From CAWJLS01 sp963843755 (GTDB lineage: Bacteria; Acidobacteriota; Thermoanaerobaculia; Multivoradales; DATKCC01): 64,000 nt of DNA. The position numbers and the translations under genes were made by a program. The stretch covers positions 1-64,000 of the forward strand of contig CAWJLS010000007.1 in NCBI GenBank assembly GCA_963843755.1, in the 5' to 3' direction. Of this stretch, positions 26,261 to 35,163 are shown piece after piece; the stretch's first letter is position 1; each line of letters begins with the position of its first letter. The notes beneath the pieces were generated by a model, which was not told the origin of the DNA, searched no databases, and saw only the letters and a program-made list of their open reading frames with translations.

Positions 26261-27262
26261 ATGAGTAAGACCTCTCCGCCGCAGCTCGTCCAGATCGGGT
26301 CCACTTCGGAGGCCCAGGCCGGACGCCGTCCGGACGCCGGCACGTCGCCCGCCGGCGACCGCCGGCGCGAGCCCCGGCCCGACTGGCTGCGCATCCGGCT
26401 GGCGACCCCCGAGAAGTTCCAGAAGGTCAAGAAGCTGGTCGGGAACCTCTCCCTCAACACGGTCTGCACCGAGGCCCGCTGCCCGAACATCTACGAGTGC
26501 TGGGGCGAGCACGGCACGGCCACCTTCATGATCCTCGGCGACACCTGCACGCGCCGTTGCGGCTTCTGCTCGGTCCACACCGGCCGCCCCTCGCCGGGGG
26601 TCGACGAGGCCGAGCCGGAGCACGTCGCCCAGGCCGTCGCGACCATGGGCCTCTCCCACGCGGTGATCACCTCTGTCGACCGGGACGACCTCCCCGACGG
26701 CGGCGCAAACCACTTCCGCGAGACCATCGAGGCGATCCACCGGAGCAGCCCGGAGTGCGCGGTCGAAGTCCTGACCCCCGACTTCCGCGGCGTGGCGGAC
26801 GCCCTCGACATCGTCCTCGCCGCCCGGCCGGAGGTCTTCTCCCACAACATGGAGACCGTGCCCCGCATGTACCGCCAGGCGCGCCCCGGGTCGAGCTACG
26901 AGCGTAGCCTCGGCCTGCTGGCCGACGCCGCCCGCCGGGTCGAGGCGGGGGAGTACGAAGGGCGGGTCAAGACCTCGGTCATGGTCGGCCTGGGGGAGCA
27001 GGACGAGGAGCTCTACGGCACCATCCGCGACATCCGGAACGCCGGGGTCCAGGTCCTCGCGATCGGCCAGTACCTGCGCCCGACCCGCGAGCACCTGCCG
27101 GTCGACCGCTACGTCCACCCGGACCAGTTTGCCGAGTACCGCGACTACGCCATGTCGCTGGGCTACCTCCACTGCGAAGCCGGCCCCCTGGTCCGCTCCA
27201 GCTACCACGCCCACGAGCACGTCCCGGAGTCGATGAAGAAGGCGAGCCCCGCCGCGTCCTGA
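26261..27262 (+). CDS. lipA: Lipoyl synthase
   Basis: LipA is the radical SAM enzyme that inserts two sulfur atoms into octanoyl groups on lipoyl domains of pyruvate dehydrogenase and related complexes. The 333-residue protein has the auxiliary cluster cysteines in CTEARCPNIYECW, the radical SAM motif CTRRCGFCSV and the C-terminal serine in VRSSYHA. A proline/arginine-rich N-terminal stretch of about 40 residues precedes the conserved part. The ATG at 26261 has GGGAG eight bases upstream. No lipB is nearby. Confidence 0.96.
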   Translation: MSKTSPPQLVQIGSTSEAQAGRRPDAGTSPAGDRRREPRPDWLRIRLATPEKFQKVKKLVGNLSLNTVCTEARCPNIYECWGEHGTATFMILGDTCTRRCGFCSVHTGRPSPGVDEAEPEHVAQAVATMGLSHAVITSVDRDDLPDGGANHFRETIEAIHRSSPECAVEVLTPDFRGVADALDIVLAARPEVFSHNMETVPRMYRQARPGSSYERSLGLLADAARRVEAGEYEGRVKTSVMVGLGEQDEELYGTIRDIRNAGVQVLAIGQYLRPTREHLPVDRYVHPDQFAEYRDYAMSLGYLHCEAGPLVRSSYHAHEHVPESMKKASPAAS

Positions 27263-27264
27263 CG

Positions 27265-27330
27265 GGATCACCCCCCAACACCCTCGGTCCCTCTCCCCCC
27301 TCGCGGGGGGCGAGGGACGCCCCCACCCGC
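27265..27330 (+). repeat. C-rich hairpin repeat, copy A
   Basis: The stretch begins GATCACCCCCCAA two bases after the lipA stop and contains arms GTCCCTCTCCCCCC and GGGGGGCGAGGGAC (one mismatch) around a short loop, then ACGCCCCC. Three further copies in the same orientation lie at 29566, 45612 and 52170, each downstream of a plus-strand gene. It may work as a terminator. Confidence 0.6.
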
Positions 27331-27411
27331 CCCGTGCCTCGGGAGCTCTTGGCGGGGGAGGTGGGGTCGCGCTCGCCGAGCACCCCGTGGACCGCGCGCC
27401 CGCCCCGCCCT

Positions 27412-27556
27412 GCCCCGTCTCCTCAAATGGGTTGTTCGGGTCACCAACCCACCGATCGTCCCACCCCAACCGAAGGGCGAAACTGGAGACGTCCTTGCTC
27501 GCCCCGTCTCCTCAACGGGGTCGCCCGGGTCACCAACCCACCGACCATCCCCCCCT
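27412..27556 (+). repeat. Imperfect tandem repeat, period about 89 bases, two units
   Basis: Units at 27412-27467 and 27501-27556 share CCCCGTCTCCTCAA and CGGGTCACCAACCCACCGA with small differences. The intergenic stretch 27263-27808 holds this repeat and hairpin copy A; I see no gene in it. Confidence 0.6.
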
Positions 27557-27808
27557 TCTCCCGCCACCTGGTTGAGCGGGGCGTGGAAAGGCGAACACTT
27601 CGCAGGTGGAGCGGCCCGAGAGCCCCGGCAGAGGGCGTCATGGACCGCGCCCGCGGGAACGGCGACCAGGAACCACCGGACACGCGCGGGCCATGTCGAG
27701 CCGCGCGCTGAACCCCGTCCTGGCAGCGAACGCGCGGCGTCCCGGCAGCCGGGGCTCTCGGGCCGCTCCCGGCAGCCCCCTCGCCGCAGACTTCCCCCCG
27801 CCCTTCCC

Positions 27809-28783
27809 TCAGCGGTTCCGGCTCACCACCCACAACCCCCCCGCGATCAACCCGAACCCCGCCGCCTGAACCCACCCCGGCGACTCCGCCAGGAAGATCG
27901 CCGCCAGCGTCGCGGTCGCCACCGGCTGAAGCGTCGTGTAGGCGGCCGTCAGCGACGGCGACGACCGCCGCACCGCCCACGTGTTGAGCGAGTAGTTGAA
28001 GACCGTCGGGAACAGCACGATGTAGCCCAGTCCCCACCAGACCCCCGCCGGCAACGCACCGTAGTCGACCGCGGCCAGCCGCGGCCCGGTGACGAACGCC
28101 ATACCGAGCGCGCCGAACGTGAACGCCCCGGCGATCACCGTCCGCCACGGAAGCCGGCGCAACAGCGGCCGCTGGAGCACCAGGAAGGCGGCGAAGCAGA
28201 GACAGTTGGACAGGATCAGCTCGTTGCCCAGCAGGGCGCCGTGGGCGAGCGAGAAATGGAGCGGGTTGACCATCACCAGCGCCCCGACCGCCGCCAGGAC
28301 GATGCCGGCCAGCCGCAACGGCCCGACCTTCTCGATCCGGAACAAGGCGCCGACGGCGACCGCGAACACCGGGATCGACGGCATCAGGATCGCGGCGTTG
28401 GTCGCCGCCGTGTGCTGGAGGCCGTTGATGAACAGGAGCTGGTTGGCGAACACGCCGAGGAAGCCGAGCCCCGCCAGGATCGCCAGGTCGCCCAGCCGCG
28501 GCATCACCCGGTCGACCCTCCAGGCGACGACGATCAGGATCGGCGTTGCCAGCAGCACCCGCAGGCCGACCAGGGAGAACGGGTCGAGGTAGTCCAACGC
28601 CGCCTTGGCGATGACGTGGTAGCCGGCGAAGATCACCTGGACCGCGAGCAGCGCGCCGTGCACCCGCCAGTCCGTGCCGGCCGGAGCGGTCCCTCCCGCC
28701 TCCGGCGACGCGACCCCGCCGGGCGCTTCCGCGACCCGGGTGGGCGGCGGCGGGGACGACTGTGTAGCGGAGGGGGTGCCCAT
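27809..28783 (-). CDS. EamA/DMT-family transporter
   Basis: This inner-membrane protein of 324 residues belongs to the drug/metabolite transporter superfamily. After a proline/glycine-rich cytoplasmic start of about 40 residues, ten hydrophobic segments form two EamA halves. Visible pieces are NQLLFINGLQHTAATNAAILMPSIPV-type sequence in the first half and the corresponding TLQPVATATLAAIFLAESP in the second. The ligand is unknown; relatives export amino acids, metabolites or sugars. The start is the ATG at 28783. It is divergent from the GNAT gene. Confidence 0.88.
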   Translation of the reverse strand: MGTPSATQSSPPPPTRVAEAPGGVASPEAGGTAPAGTDWRVHGALLAVQVIFAGYHVIAKAALDYLDPFSLVGLRVLLATPILIVVAWRVDRVMPRLGDLAILAGLGFLGVFANQLLFINGLQHTAATNAAILMPSIPVFAVAVGALFRIEKVGPLRLAGIVLAAVGALVMVNPLHFSLAHGALLGNELILSNCLCFAAFLVLQRPLLRRLPWRTVIAGAFTFGALGMAFVTGPRLAAVDYGALPAGVWWGLGYIVLFPTVFNYSLNTWAVRRSSPSLTAAYTTLQPVATATLAAIFLAESPGWVQAAGFGLIAGGLWVVSRNR

Positions 28784-28843
28784 GGCCGGCCGAGCATACG
28801 TGAGCCGGCACACGGTGCGTAGCGCCCCGTGGAGACAGCCGTT

Positions 28844-28872
28844 TTGCCCGCGCTTCGGCGCCGCGTTAGAAT
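28844..28872 (+). promoter_or_regulatory. Sigma-70-like promoter upstream of the GNAT gene
   Basis: TTGCCC (28844-28849) and TAGAAT (28867-28872) have a 17-base spacer. The leader to the ATG at 29053 would be about 170 bases. I found no clear structure in that leader. Confidence 0.45.
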
Positions 28873-29052
28873 CGCCCCGCGCTCGACGGGTCCGACCCGA
28901 AGGTCCCGAGTGGCCCCGATCGATCTCGATCGGTCTCCACGGGTCTCCAGTGGGAACGGGTCGGCCCCCGGGGCTCCACCGGCGCGAGGCCGGCGCCAGC
29001 CGCCCGCCCACCGTCTTCCACCGTGTCTTCGACTGACCCAGGAGCTCAATCG

Positions 29053-29505
29053 ATGGCTGAACGTAGTGATGAGGTCCAGGTCCGACCGGCGAGCGAGCTC
29101 GACATCTCGGACATCGTGCTGATCGACGAGAAGATCGGCGGCGAGTACCGTCCGGAAGTCTGGGAACGGAGGCTCGGTTACTACATGCGGAGGGACCCCG
29201 AAGCGCCCGTGGTCGCCGAGGCCGACGGACGGGTGGTCGGCTTCATGCTCGGCGAGGTCCGCTCCGGCGACTTCGGGCTCGAGCATCCGACCGGCTGGAT
29301 CGAGGTTCTCGGCGTCGACCCGGACTTCCGGGGCCGCGCCGTCGGCCGCCTGATGGCCGAGGCGATGCTGGGCCACTTCCGCGAGCAGGGCGCCACCGAG
29401 GTCCGCACCCTGGTCGACGAAGGCGAGATGGACGACGTGGCCGGGTTCTTCCGTTCGCTCGGATTCGATCCGGCCCCCCTCACTGCGTACGTCAAGAACC
29501 TTTAG
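29053..29505 (+). CDS. GNAT-family acetyltransferase
   Basis: This 150-residue protein is a GCN5-type N-acetyltransferase. The acetyl-CoA loop is seen as VLGVDPDFRGRAVGRLMAEAML (the R/Q-x-x-G-x-G/A motif), followed by AGFFRSLGF-like sequence (VAGFFRSLGFDPAPL) that closes the fold. It transfers an acetyl group to an unknown amine, either a small molecule or a protein. The ATG at 29053 has AGGAG about 9 bases upstream and is preferred over a GTG at 29023. Confidence 0.88.
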   Translation: MAERSDEVQVRPASELDISDIVLIDEKIGGEYRPEVWERRLGYYMRRDPEAPVVAEADGRVVGFMLGEVRSGDFGLEHPTGWIEVLGVDPDFRGRAVGRLMAEAMLGHFREQGATEVRTLVDEGEMDDVAGFFRSLGFDPAPLTAYVKNL

Positions 29506-29565
29506 ATCGTGACCGGCTCGTGACGACTGAGACCAGAGTGACCGCACCATCGATCTCGCCGCTCC

Positions 29566-29652
29566 GATCGACCTGGATGATCCACGGGATCTCCCCCCAA
29601 TCCCTCGATCCCTTTCCCACCCTCCGGGGGAAAGGGACGCCCCCTCCCGTGC
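29566..29652 (+). repeat. C-rich hairpin repeat, copy B (long form)
   Basis: It opens with GATCGACCTGGATGATCC, shared with copy D, then GATCTCCCCCCAA and the arms TCCCTTTCCC and GGGGAAAGGGA, then CGCCCCCTCCC. It lies 60 bases after the GNAT stop. The rest of the intergenic stretch up to 29727 is the leader of the next gene with GAGGAG before its start. Confidence 0.65.
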
Positions 29653-29727
29653 GCTGCGGGAAGCGGAGGAAGGCGTGGGCGTGAAGATCAGCGCCGGAAG
29701 CAGAGACCGAGCGAGGAGTCAGCCTAG

Positions 29728-31071
29728 ATGAACGTTCGAACCGCCAGCTTGCCCAAGACGTACCACGAGGCGGTCGTACGGTGGAAGGACACGTTCCTCA
29801 CCGACTACGACTTCCTGATGGAGAACTGGGAGAAGCACTTCCCCAACGATGCCCGCATGGAGCTGTGCGCCTACCGGGAGATGGGGATGTGCAAGGAGAT
29901 CGAGGTCGGCGACCAGAAGGGCAAGCCCAAGTACGTCCGCGCCTCCGAGATGCACCCCGACCAGGCGATGCACCTGTTCGGCGCCATCAAGGCCCAGGCC
30001 TCGACCGAGTTCGGCTCGATCCAGCAGCACCGCCTGACCCTCGCCCGGGCCCAGGAGGAAGAGGAGCAGTTCTGGGTCCTGCGCATGATGGCCGAGGAGC
30101 TGCGCCACGGCTACCAGATGCTCCACCTGCTGGTCGAGGACGACTGGTCGAGCGTCTCCGACCAGTCGAGCGCCGACCTGATCGAAGAGATCCTCTCCAT
30201 GCAGACCGGCTCCCACATCCTGGGCGCCTTCAACATCGACTTCGACTCGTTCGTCGACAACGTCACCTTCTGCTGCCTGATCGACCGGGTCGGCAAGTAC
30301 CAGCTCGCCATGCAGAAGGTCAGCGCCTACCAGCCGATGGCCGAGAGTATGCCGCAGATGCTCCGGGAGGAGGCGTTCCACCTCGCCACCGGCGTCGTCC
30401 CCATGCGCCGCTGGGCGCAGAAGGCCGCCCAGGGCGAGGTCTTCATCTCCATGGAGATGATGCAGAAGGCAATCAACAAGTGGCTGCCGCGAGGGCTCGA
30501 GATGTTCGGCGACGAGCGCGGCGGCTCGACCAACGTGCGGTTCGGGCTGAAGCCGATGAAGAACGCCGAAGCTCAGGACCAGTACTACGCCGAGGTCTCC
30601 AAGGTGGTGCGCGACCTGAACATGCGCTATCTGCGGGCGCGGCTGCCGGAGCTCGACCTGCCGGCGGCCCACAAGGCCCTCGACCGCCTGCTCGAGGGCG
30701 AGACGGTGGACGGCGTCAAGCCGGAGGAGCTGCTCTACGCGCCCGACAAGAACTACTACCGGCGCCGCGGCGTGCCCGCCTTCGAGCTGGTCGGGTCCCG
30801 GGGCGAGCGGTTCGAAACCACCGCGGAGTACCTGGAGCACCTGGAGAAGACACTCCCGGAGTCCTACCTGGCGTCGAGCGATTTCAAGAGCTTCGCGGAC
30901 CGGCTGATCAAGGTCGGGACGGGCGACATGACGGCGGCGGAGGCGGCCCACGAGATGCCGTCGCTCCGGCGGGTCGCCGGCACCTGCCCGTGCTCGAAAT
31001 CGGTCCGCTGGGTGGTCGACGTCCCCCAAAACACCCCGAAGGCCCCGGTGACCGGCGAGGTCTCGGCCTGA
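29728..31071 (+). CDS. BoxB-like ferritin-fold di-iron oxygenase component
   Basis: The 447-residue protein resembles BoxB, the di-iron subunit that forms 2,3-epoxybenzoyl-CoA in aerobic benzoate breakdown, and more distantly the PaaA/PaaC group. Iron-binding Glu/His residues are seen in RMMAEELRHGYQML and later in MLREEAFHLATGV, the two E-x-x-H halves expected of the family. The length is close to BoxB (about 470). No boxA, boxC or CoA-ligase gene lies nearby, so either the partners are elsewhere or this protein has a different job. The closest alternative is an uncharacterised phenylacetate-oxygenase-like protein. It is followed after 72 bases by proline dehydrogenase. Confidence 0.75.
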   Translation: MNVRTASLPKTYHEAVVRWKDTFLTDYDFLMENWEKHFPNDARMELCAYREMGMCKEIEVGDQKGKPKYVRASEMHPDQAMHLFGAIKAQASTEFGSIQQHRLTLARAQEEEEQFWVLRMMAEELRHGYQMLHLLVEDDWSSVSDQSSADLIEEILSMQTGSHILGAFNIDFDSFVDNVTFCCLIDRVGKYQLAMQKVSAYQPMAESMPQMLREEAFHLATGVVPMRRWAQKAAQGEVFISMEMMQKAINKWLPRGLEMFGDERGGSTNVRFGLKPMKNAEAQDQYYAEVSKVVRDLNMRYLRARLPELDLPAAHKALDRLLEGETVDGVKPEELLYAPDKNYYRRRGVPAFELVGSRGERFETTAEYLEHLEKTLPESYLASSDFKSFADRLIKVGTGDMTAAEAAHEMPSLRRVAGTCPCSKSVRWVVDVPQNTPKAPVTGEVSA

Positions 31072-31143
31072 GGTCCTGAAACGCTGCACGCGGTGGCCGC
31101 CGTGTGCGGCGGGTCGCCGGCGTCGAGCGGGAGGTCCTGACGG

Positions 31144-32043
31144 ATGAGTGTGTTCAACCGCCTGGTGGTCAGCACCCTGCCGCTGGTCCCCAAGCCCATC
31201 GTGCGTCACTTCGCCAGCCGCTACGTGGCCGGCGACACCCTGGACAAGGCGGTCGCCCAGGTGCGCGACCTCAACGCCTCGGGGGCCATGGCCACCCTCG
31301 ACGTGCTCGGCGAGGAGGTGCTCGACGCCGAGCGCGCGAGCCAGTTCACCGACGAGTGCGTGCGCGTGCTCGAGACCATCGAGCGCGAGGGGATCGACTC
31401 CAACCTGTCGATCAAGCTGACCATGTTCGGCCTCGAGGTCGAGGAGCGCCTGGCCCACGACAACGCCGAGCGGATCGTCTCGCGGGCCAAGGAGCTGGGC
31501 AACTTCGTGCGCATCGACATGGAGGACCGGACGACCACGGACGCGACGCTGCGCATCTACCGCGACCTCCACCAGCGCTACGGCAACGTCGGCTGCGTCT
31601 TCCAGGCCTACATGCGCCGCACCCTGGCGGACATCGACGGCCTGCCGGCGCAAGGGGCCAACGTCCGCCTGTGCAAGGGGATCTACATCGAGCCGCGCCC
31701 CGCTGCATGGAAGGGCTACGAGACGGTGCGCCGCAACTTCGTCGCGGCGCTCGAAAAGCTCTTCCGCAAGGGCGTTTACGTCGGCATCGCCACCCACGAC
31801 GAGTACCTGGCCTGCGCCGCCGTCGAGCTGATCGACCGCTGCGGCCTCGGCCGCGAGGAGTACGAGTTCCAGATGCTCCTCGGGGTCGACGAGGAGCTGC
31901 GCAAGGTGCTGATCGACGAGGGCCACCGGATGCGCATCTACACCCCCTACGGCAGCGAGTGGTACGCCTACTCGATCCGCCGCCTGCGCGAGAACCCGGA
32001 GATCGCCGGCCACGCCGCCAAGGCGGTGCTCGGCCTGCGGTAG
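31144..32043 (+). CDS. Proline dehydrogenase
   Basis: This monofunctional flavoenzyme oxidises proline to pyrroline-5-carboxylate and passes electrons to the quinone pool. The 299-residue protein shows the FAD/substrate motifs NLSIKLTMFGLEV, FVRIDMEDRTTTDATL, VRLCKGIYIEP, EFQMLLGV and the C-terminal SIRRLRENPEIA that grips proline. Size matches PutB-type enzymes of Bacillus and Thermus. No pyrroline-5-carboxylate dehydrogenase gene lies next to it. A strong hairpin follows two bases after the stop. Confidence 0.93.
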   Translation: MSVFNRLVVSTLPLVPKPIVRHFASRYVAGDTLDKAVAQVRDLNASGAMATLDVLGEEVLDAERASQFTDECVRVLETIEREGIDSNLSIKLTMFGLEVEERLAHDNAERIVSRAKELGNFVRIDMEDRTTTDATLRIYRDLHQRYGNVGCVFQAYMRRTLADIDGLPAQGANVRLCKGIYIEPRPAAWKGYETVRRNFVAALEKLFRKGVYVGIATHDEYLACAAVELIDRCGLGREEYEFQMLLGVDEELRKVLIDEGHRMRIYTPYGSEWYAYSIRRLRENPEIAGHAAKAVLGLR

Positions 32044-32045
32044 GG

Positions 32046-32070
32046 GGCCGCGCGGCGGAACCGCGCGGCC
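32046..32070 (+). terminator. Hairpin terminator after proline dehydrogenase
   Basis: Perfect 10-base arms GGCCGCGCGG (32046-32055) and CCGCGCGGCC (32061-32070) enclose the loop CGGAA. Only a short T-containing tail (GTGTTG) follows. It begins two bases after the stop codon. Confidence 0.65.
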
Positions 32071-32097
32071 GTGTTGCGAGCGCCCCGATCGGGCGCG

Positions 32098-32127
32098 TTG
32101 ACCCCCCGTTCAGGGCGGTGGTAGCCT
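32098..32127 (+). promoter_or_regulatory. Sigma-70-like promoter of the FHA-GGDEF gene
   Basis: TTGACC (32098-32103) and TAGCCT (32122-32127) are 18 bases apart. Transcription would begin near 32134, leaving about 60 bases before the ATG at 32194. Confidence 0.5.
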
Positions 32128-32193
32128 GAGCTCAGAACTCCCTTGCCGTCTGGGCAGAACGGGCCGAACGGTCGATCGAACGGCTCCCCCTCC

Positions 32194-33216
32194 ATGGAAC
32201 GCTCCAGCGACTCTCACCCCCCCGGGGGCCGCCGAACCGACCCCGACACCCACACGGACGGGTTCGATCTCTCCGCCGTCTCCGAGAGCGGCCTCACCCA
32301 GGACTACCGCGCCATCGTCCGCGGCGAGCGCTCGGCTGAGCTGGCTGAAGGGGTGGAGGCGAACATCATCCTGATCGCCCATCCGGAGGGCAAGCGGCTG
32401 GGCGTGCGCCACCGCCTGTCGCCGAACGAAGCCCTGGACATCGGCCGGTCGATCTCGCTCCGGGTCAGCCTGCCCGAAGTGCTCTCGGTGTCGCGCAAGC
32501 ACGCCCGCCTGGTCCACCGGGGCGACTCGGTCACCCTGGAAGACCTGGGCAGCACCAACGGCACCTACATCAACGGCCGGCTGGTCAGCGAGCCCGAGGT
32601 GCTGCGCAGCGGCGACCGCTTCCAGGTCGGCGCCGTCCATTTCAAGTTCCTCCACGAGCGCGACGTGGAGCACGCCTACTACGAGGCGATCTACCACCTG
32701 GTCACCCGCGACGGCCTCACCGACATCTACAACAAGCGCAAGTACCAGGAGGAGGCCGAACGGGAGCTGGCCCGCGCGCGGCGCCACGATCGGCCGCTGG
32801 CGCTGATCCTGATCGACCTGGACGAGTTCAAGGAGGTCAACGACTCGTGCGGTCACCTGTGCGGCGACTTCGTGCTCAAGCGGGTCGCCTCGATGATCCG
32901 CGAGCGGCTCCGCCCGGAGCAGCTCTTCGCCCGCATCGGCGGCGACGAGTTCGTCATCCTGACGCCGGAGACCGACATCGCCGGGGCGACGCTGCTGGCC
33001 CGCAAGATCCGCGACCTGGTGGCCGAGCTCGACCTGCACTACATGGACCGGGAGGTGCCGGTGAGCTGCTCGATCGGCGTCGCCGAGGCGAAGCCGTCCA
33101 TGGAACACCCGGACGACCTCTTCCGCGCGGCCGACCAGGCGCTCTACAGGTCCAAGCACGGCGGCGGCGACCGGGTGACGGTCGAGCCGGCGGACGACCC
33201 GCCGCCCGCAGGCTAG
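32194..33216 (+). CDS. FHA-GGDEF diguanylate cyclase
   Basis: The protein has 340 residues. An FHA domain at about residues 70-135 shows LDIGRS, SVSRKHARLVHRG and LEDLGSTNGTYINGR, which bind phosphothreonine. A GGDEF domain follows with LTDIYNKRKYQEEAERELARA and the intact active site RIGGDEFVIL. At the place of the inhibitory RxxD motif it has RPEQ, so product inhibition is probably absent, unlike the first cyclase at 6684. The layout suggests that phosphorylated partner proteins control cyclic di-GMP synthesis. The ATG start at 32194 has no strong ribosome site; a TTG at 32143 would extend it by 17 residues. Confidence 0.9.
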   Translation: MERSSDSHPPGGRRTDPDTHTDGFDLSAVSESGLTQDYRAIVRGERSAELAEGVEANIILIAHPEGKRLGVRHRLSPNEALDIGRSISLRVSLPEVLSVSRKHARLVHRGDSVTLEDLGSTNGTYINGRLVSEPEVLRSGDRFQVGAVHFKFLHERDVEHAYYEAIYHLVTRDGLTDIYNKRKYQEEAERELARARRHDRPLALILIDLDEFKEVNDSCGHLCGDFVLKRVASMIRERLRPEQLFARIGGDEFVILTPETDIAGATLLARKIRDLVAELDLHYMDREVPVSCSIGVAEAKPSMEHPDDLFRAADQALYRSKHGGGDRVTVEPADDPPPAG

Positions 33217-33376
33217 CGGGTCCGGCCGCGGGCGGCTCGCCCGGCGCCATCTCTCAGTGCAAGCTCCCGAGATTTCGAGCGGGCACCTCGATCGTCCGTC
33301 TGCTAAACTGCCCGTCCTCCCGTGCTCGCCGACCTCCACTACTCCCACCACCCAGTGACCCCGAGCTGATCCCGCC

Positions 33377-35119
33377 GTGCTGAGGGAGCTGCACGTCCGC
33401 AACCTCGCCGTCCTCGCCCGCGTCGCCGTCGACTTCGGGCCGGGGTTCAACGTGCTCTCCGGCGAGACCGGTGCGGGCAAGTCGATCGTGGTCGACTCCC
33501 TGGCGCTGCTGGCCGGCGCGCGGGCGTCGTCGGACATGGTCCGCTCGGGCGCCGACACGCTGACTGTGACCGGGGTGTTCGAGCCGGTGGGGGAGGGCTG
33601 GCGCGAGGTGCTGGCCGAGGCCGGGGTCGAGGCCCAGCCGGACGAGCAGGCCGGCGAGCTGCTGCTGCGGCGCGAGATCCAGAAGAGCGGCAGGAACCGC
33701 GTCTACGTCAACGATCAGCCGGCCACTGTGCGGCTGCTCGCCGATCTGGCCCCCTGGCTGCTGCGCATCCACGGCCAGCGGGAGGAGCTTGGCCTGGTCG
33801 CCCCCGACCTCCAGCGCGCCTGGCTCGACCGGTTCGGCGGCGCCGAGGCGACGGGTCTGCTGGAGCGGGTGGCCGCGGCCTACGACCGCTGGGCGGAGAT
33901 CCAGGGGCGCCTCGACGAGGTGACCGGCGACGACCGGGTGCGCGCGGAGCGTCTCGACCTGCTCCGCTTCCAGGCGCGGGAGATCGACGCCGCCGACCTG
34001 GCGGCCGGGGAGGACGAGGAGCTCCGCCAAGAGCGCGCCGTGCTGCGCAACGCCGAGGCGATCATCCACGCCCTCGGCACCTCCGCGACCCTGTTGCAGG
34101 AGGACGAGGGCTCGGCGGTGGACCGGCTGGCCCAGAGCGAGGATGTGCTCGAAGGGATCGAGGGCTGGGAGGGCGAGGCCCGGGCGTGGCGCGCGGAGCT
34201 GGAGGAGGCGCGCATCCGGGTGGAGGAGGTGGCGCGCTCGGTCCAGCACCGCCTCGACGCCGTCGAGGTCGATCCGGGGCGGCTCGATTTCGTCGAGGAG
34301 CGGCTGGCGACGATCGAGCGCCTGTGCAAGAAGCACGGCGAGAGCGCCACCGCGGTGCTCGCCCGCCGCCGGGAGATCGGTGAGGAGATCGAGCGCCTCG
34401 AAGGGGCGGCCGAGAGCCGGTCCGCGCTGGAGGAGAAGGTGGCCGCGGCCCTGGCCGAGTACCGCCGCCACGCCCTGGCGCTCTCCGGGCGCCGCGCCGC
34501 CTGGGGCACCGAGCTGGCCGAGGCGGTGCACCGGGAGATCGGCGAGCTGGGCCTCGAGAAGGCGCGCATGGCGGTCACCCTGGAGCGCCGCCGCCGGGAG
34601 GACAGCCCGCTCGAGGTCGACGGCGTGCCGGTGGAGCCGGGGCGCGACGGGGTCGACCAGGTGGTCTTCCTGTTCGCGCCCAATCCGGGCGAGGCCCCGC
34701 AGCCGCTGTCGAGGATCGCCTCCGGCGGCGAGCTTTCCCGCGTGTCTCTCGGTCTCCAGCTCGCCACCCGCGGCGACGAGGAGGCGAGCCCGACCCTGAT
34801 CTTCGACGAGGTCGACACCGGCATCGGCGGCGCCCAGGCCGCCGCCCTCGGCCGCAAGCTGCGGCGCCTGGCGGCGAGCGGCCAGATCCTGGCGGTCACC
34901 CACCTGCCGCAGGTGGCGAGCTACGGCCACCGCCATTTCCAGGTGGTCAAGACGGTCGAGGACGAGCGCACGGCGACCTCGGTCGCCGGGCTCGACGGCG
35001 AGGAGCGGGTCCAGGAGGTGGCGCGCATGCTCGCCGGCCGCAAGGTCACGGAGCTGTCGCTCTCCCACGCCCGGGAGCTGATCGATGGCGCCGACGAGGA
35101 CGAGAGGGCGGCGTCCTGA
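33377..35119 (+). CDS. recN: DNA repair protein RecN
   Basis: RecN is an SMC-like ATPase that acts at DNA double-strand breaks. The 580-residue protein has the Walker A motif GETGAGKSIV, a central coiled-coil of about 200 residues rich in Glu/Arg, the ABC signature SRIASGGELSRVSLGLQLA and Walker B TLIFDEVDTGIGG, then VTHLPQVASYG. It starts with GTG at 33377. Its TGA stop overlaps a CTG that is in frame with the next gene. Confidence 0.96.
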   Translation: MLRELHVRNLAVLARVAVDFGPGFNVLSGETGAGKSIVVDSLALLAGARASSDMVRSGADTLTVTGVFEPVGEGWREVLAEAGVEAQPDEQAGELLLRREIQKSGRNRVYVNDQPATVRLLADLAPWLLRIHGQREELGLVAPDLQRAWLDRFGGAEATGLLERVAAAYDRWAEIQGRLDEVTGDDRVRAERLDLLRFQAREIDAADLAAGEDEELRQERAVLRNAEAIIHALGTSATLLQEDEGSAVDRLAQSEDVLEGIEGWEGEARAWRAELEEARIRVEEVARSVQHRLDAVEVDPGRLDFVEERLATIERLCKKHGESATAVLARRREIGEEIERLEGAAESRSALEEKVAAALAEYRRHALALSGRRAAWGTELAEAVHREIGELGLEKARMAVTLERRRREDSPLEVDGVPVEPGRDGVDQVVFLFAPNPGEAPQPLSRIASGGELSRVSLGLQLATRGDEEASPTLIFDEVDTGIGGAQAAALGRKLRRLAASGQILAVTHLPQVASYGHRHFQVVKTVEDERTATSVAGLDGEERVQEVARMLAGRKVTELSLSHARELIDGADEDERAAS

Positions 35120-35163
35120 GCGACGACGCACCAGAGCCGCTCCGCCGCGTCCGGCTGGACGCG

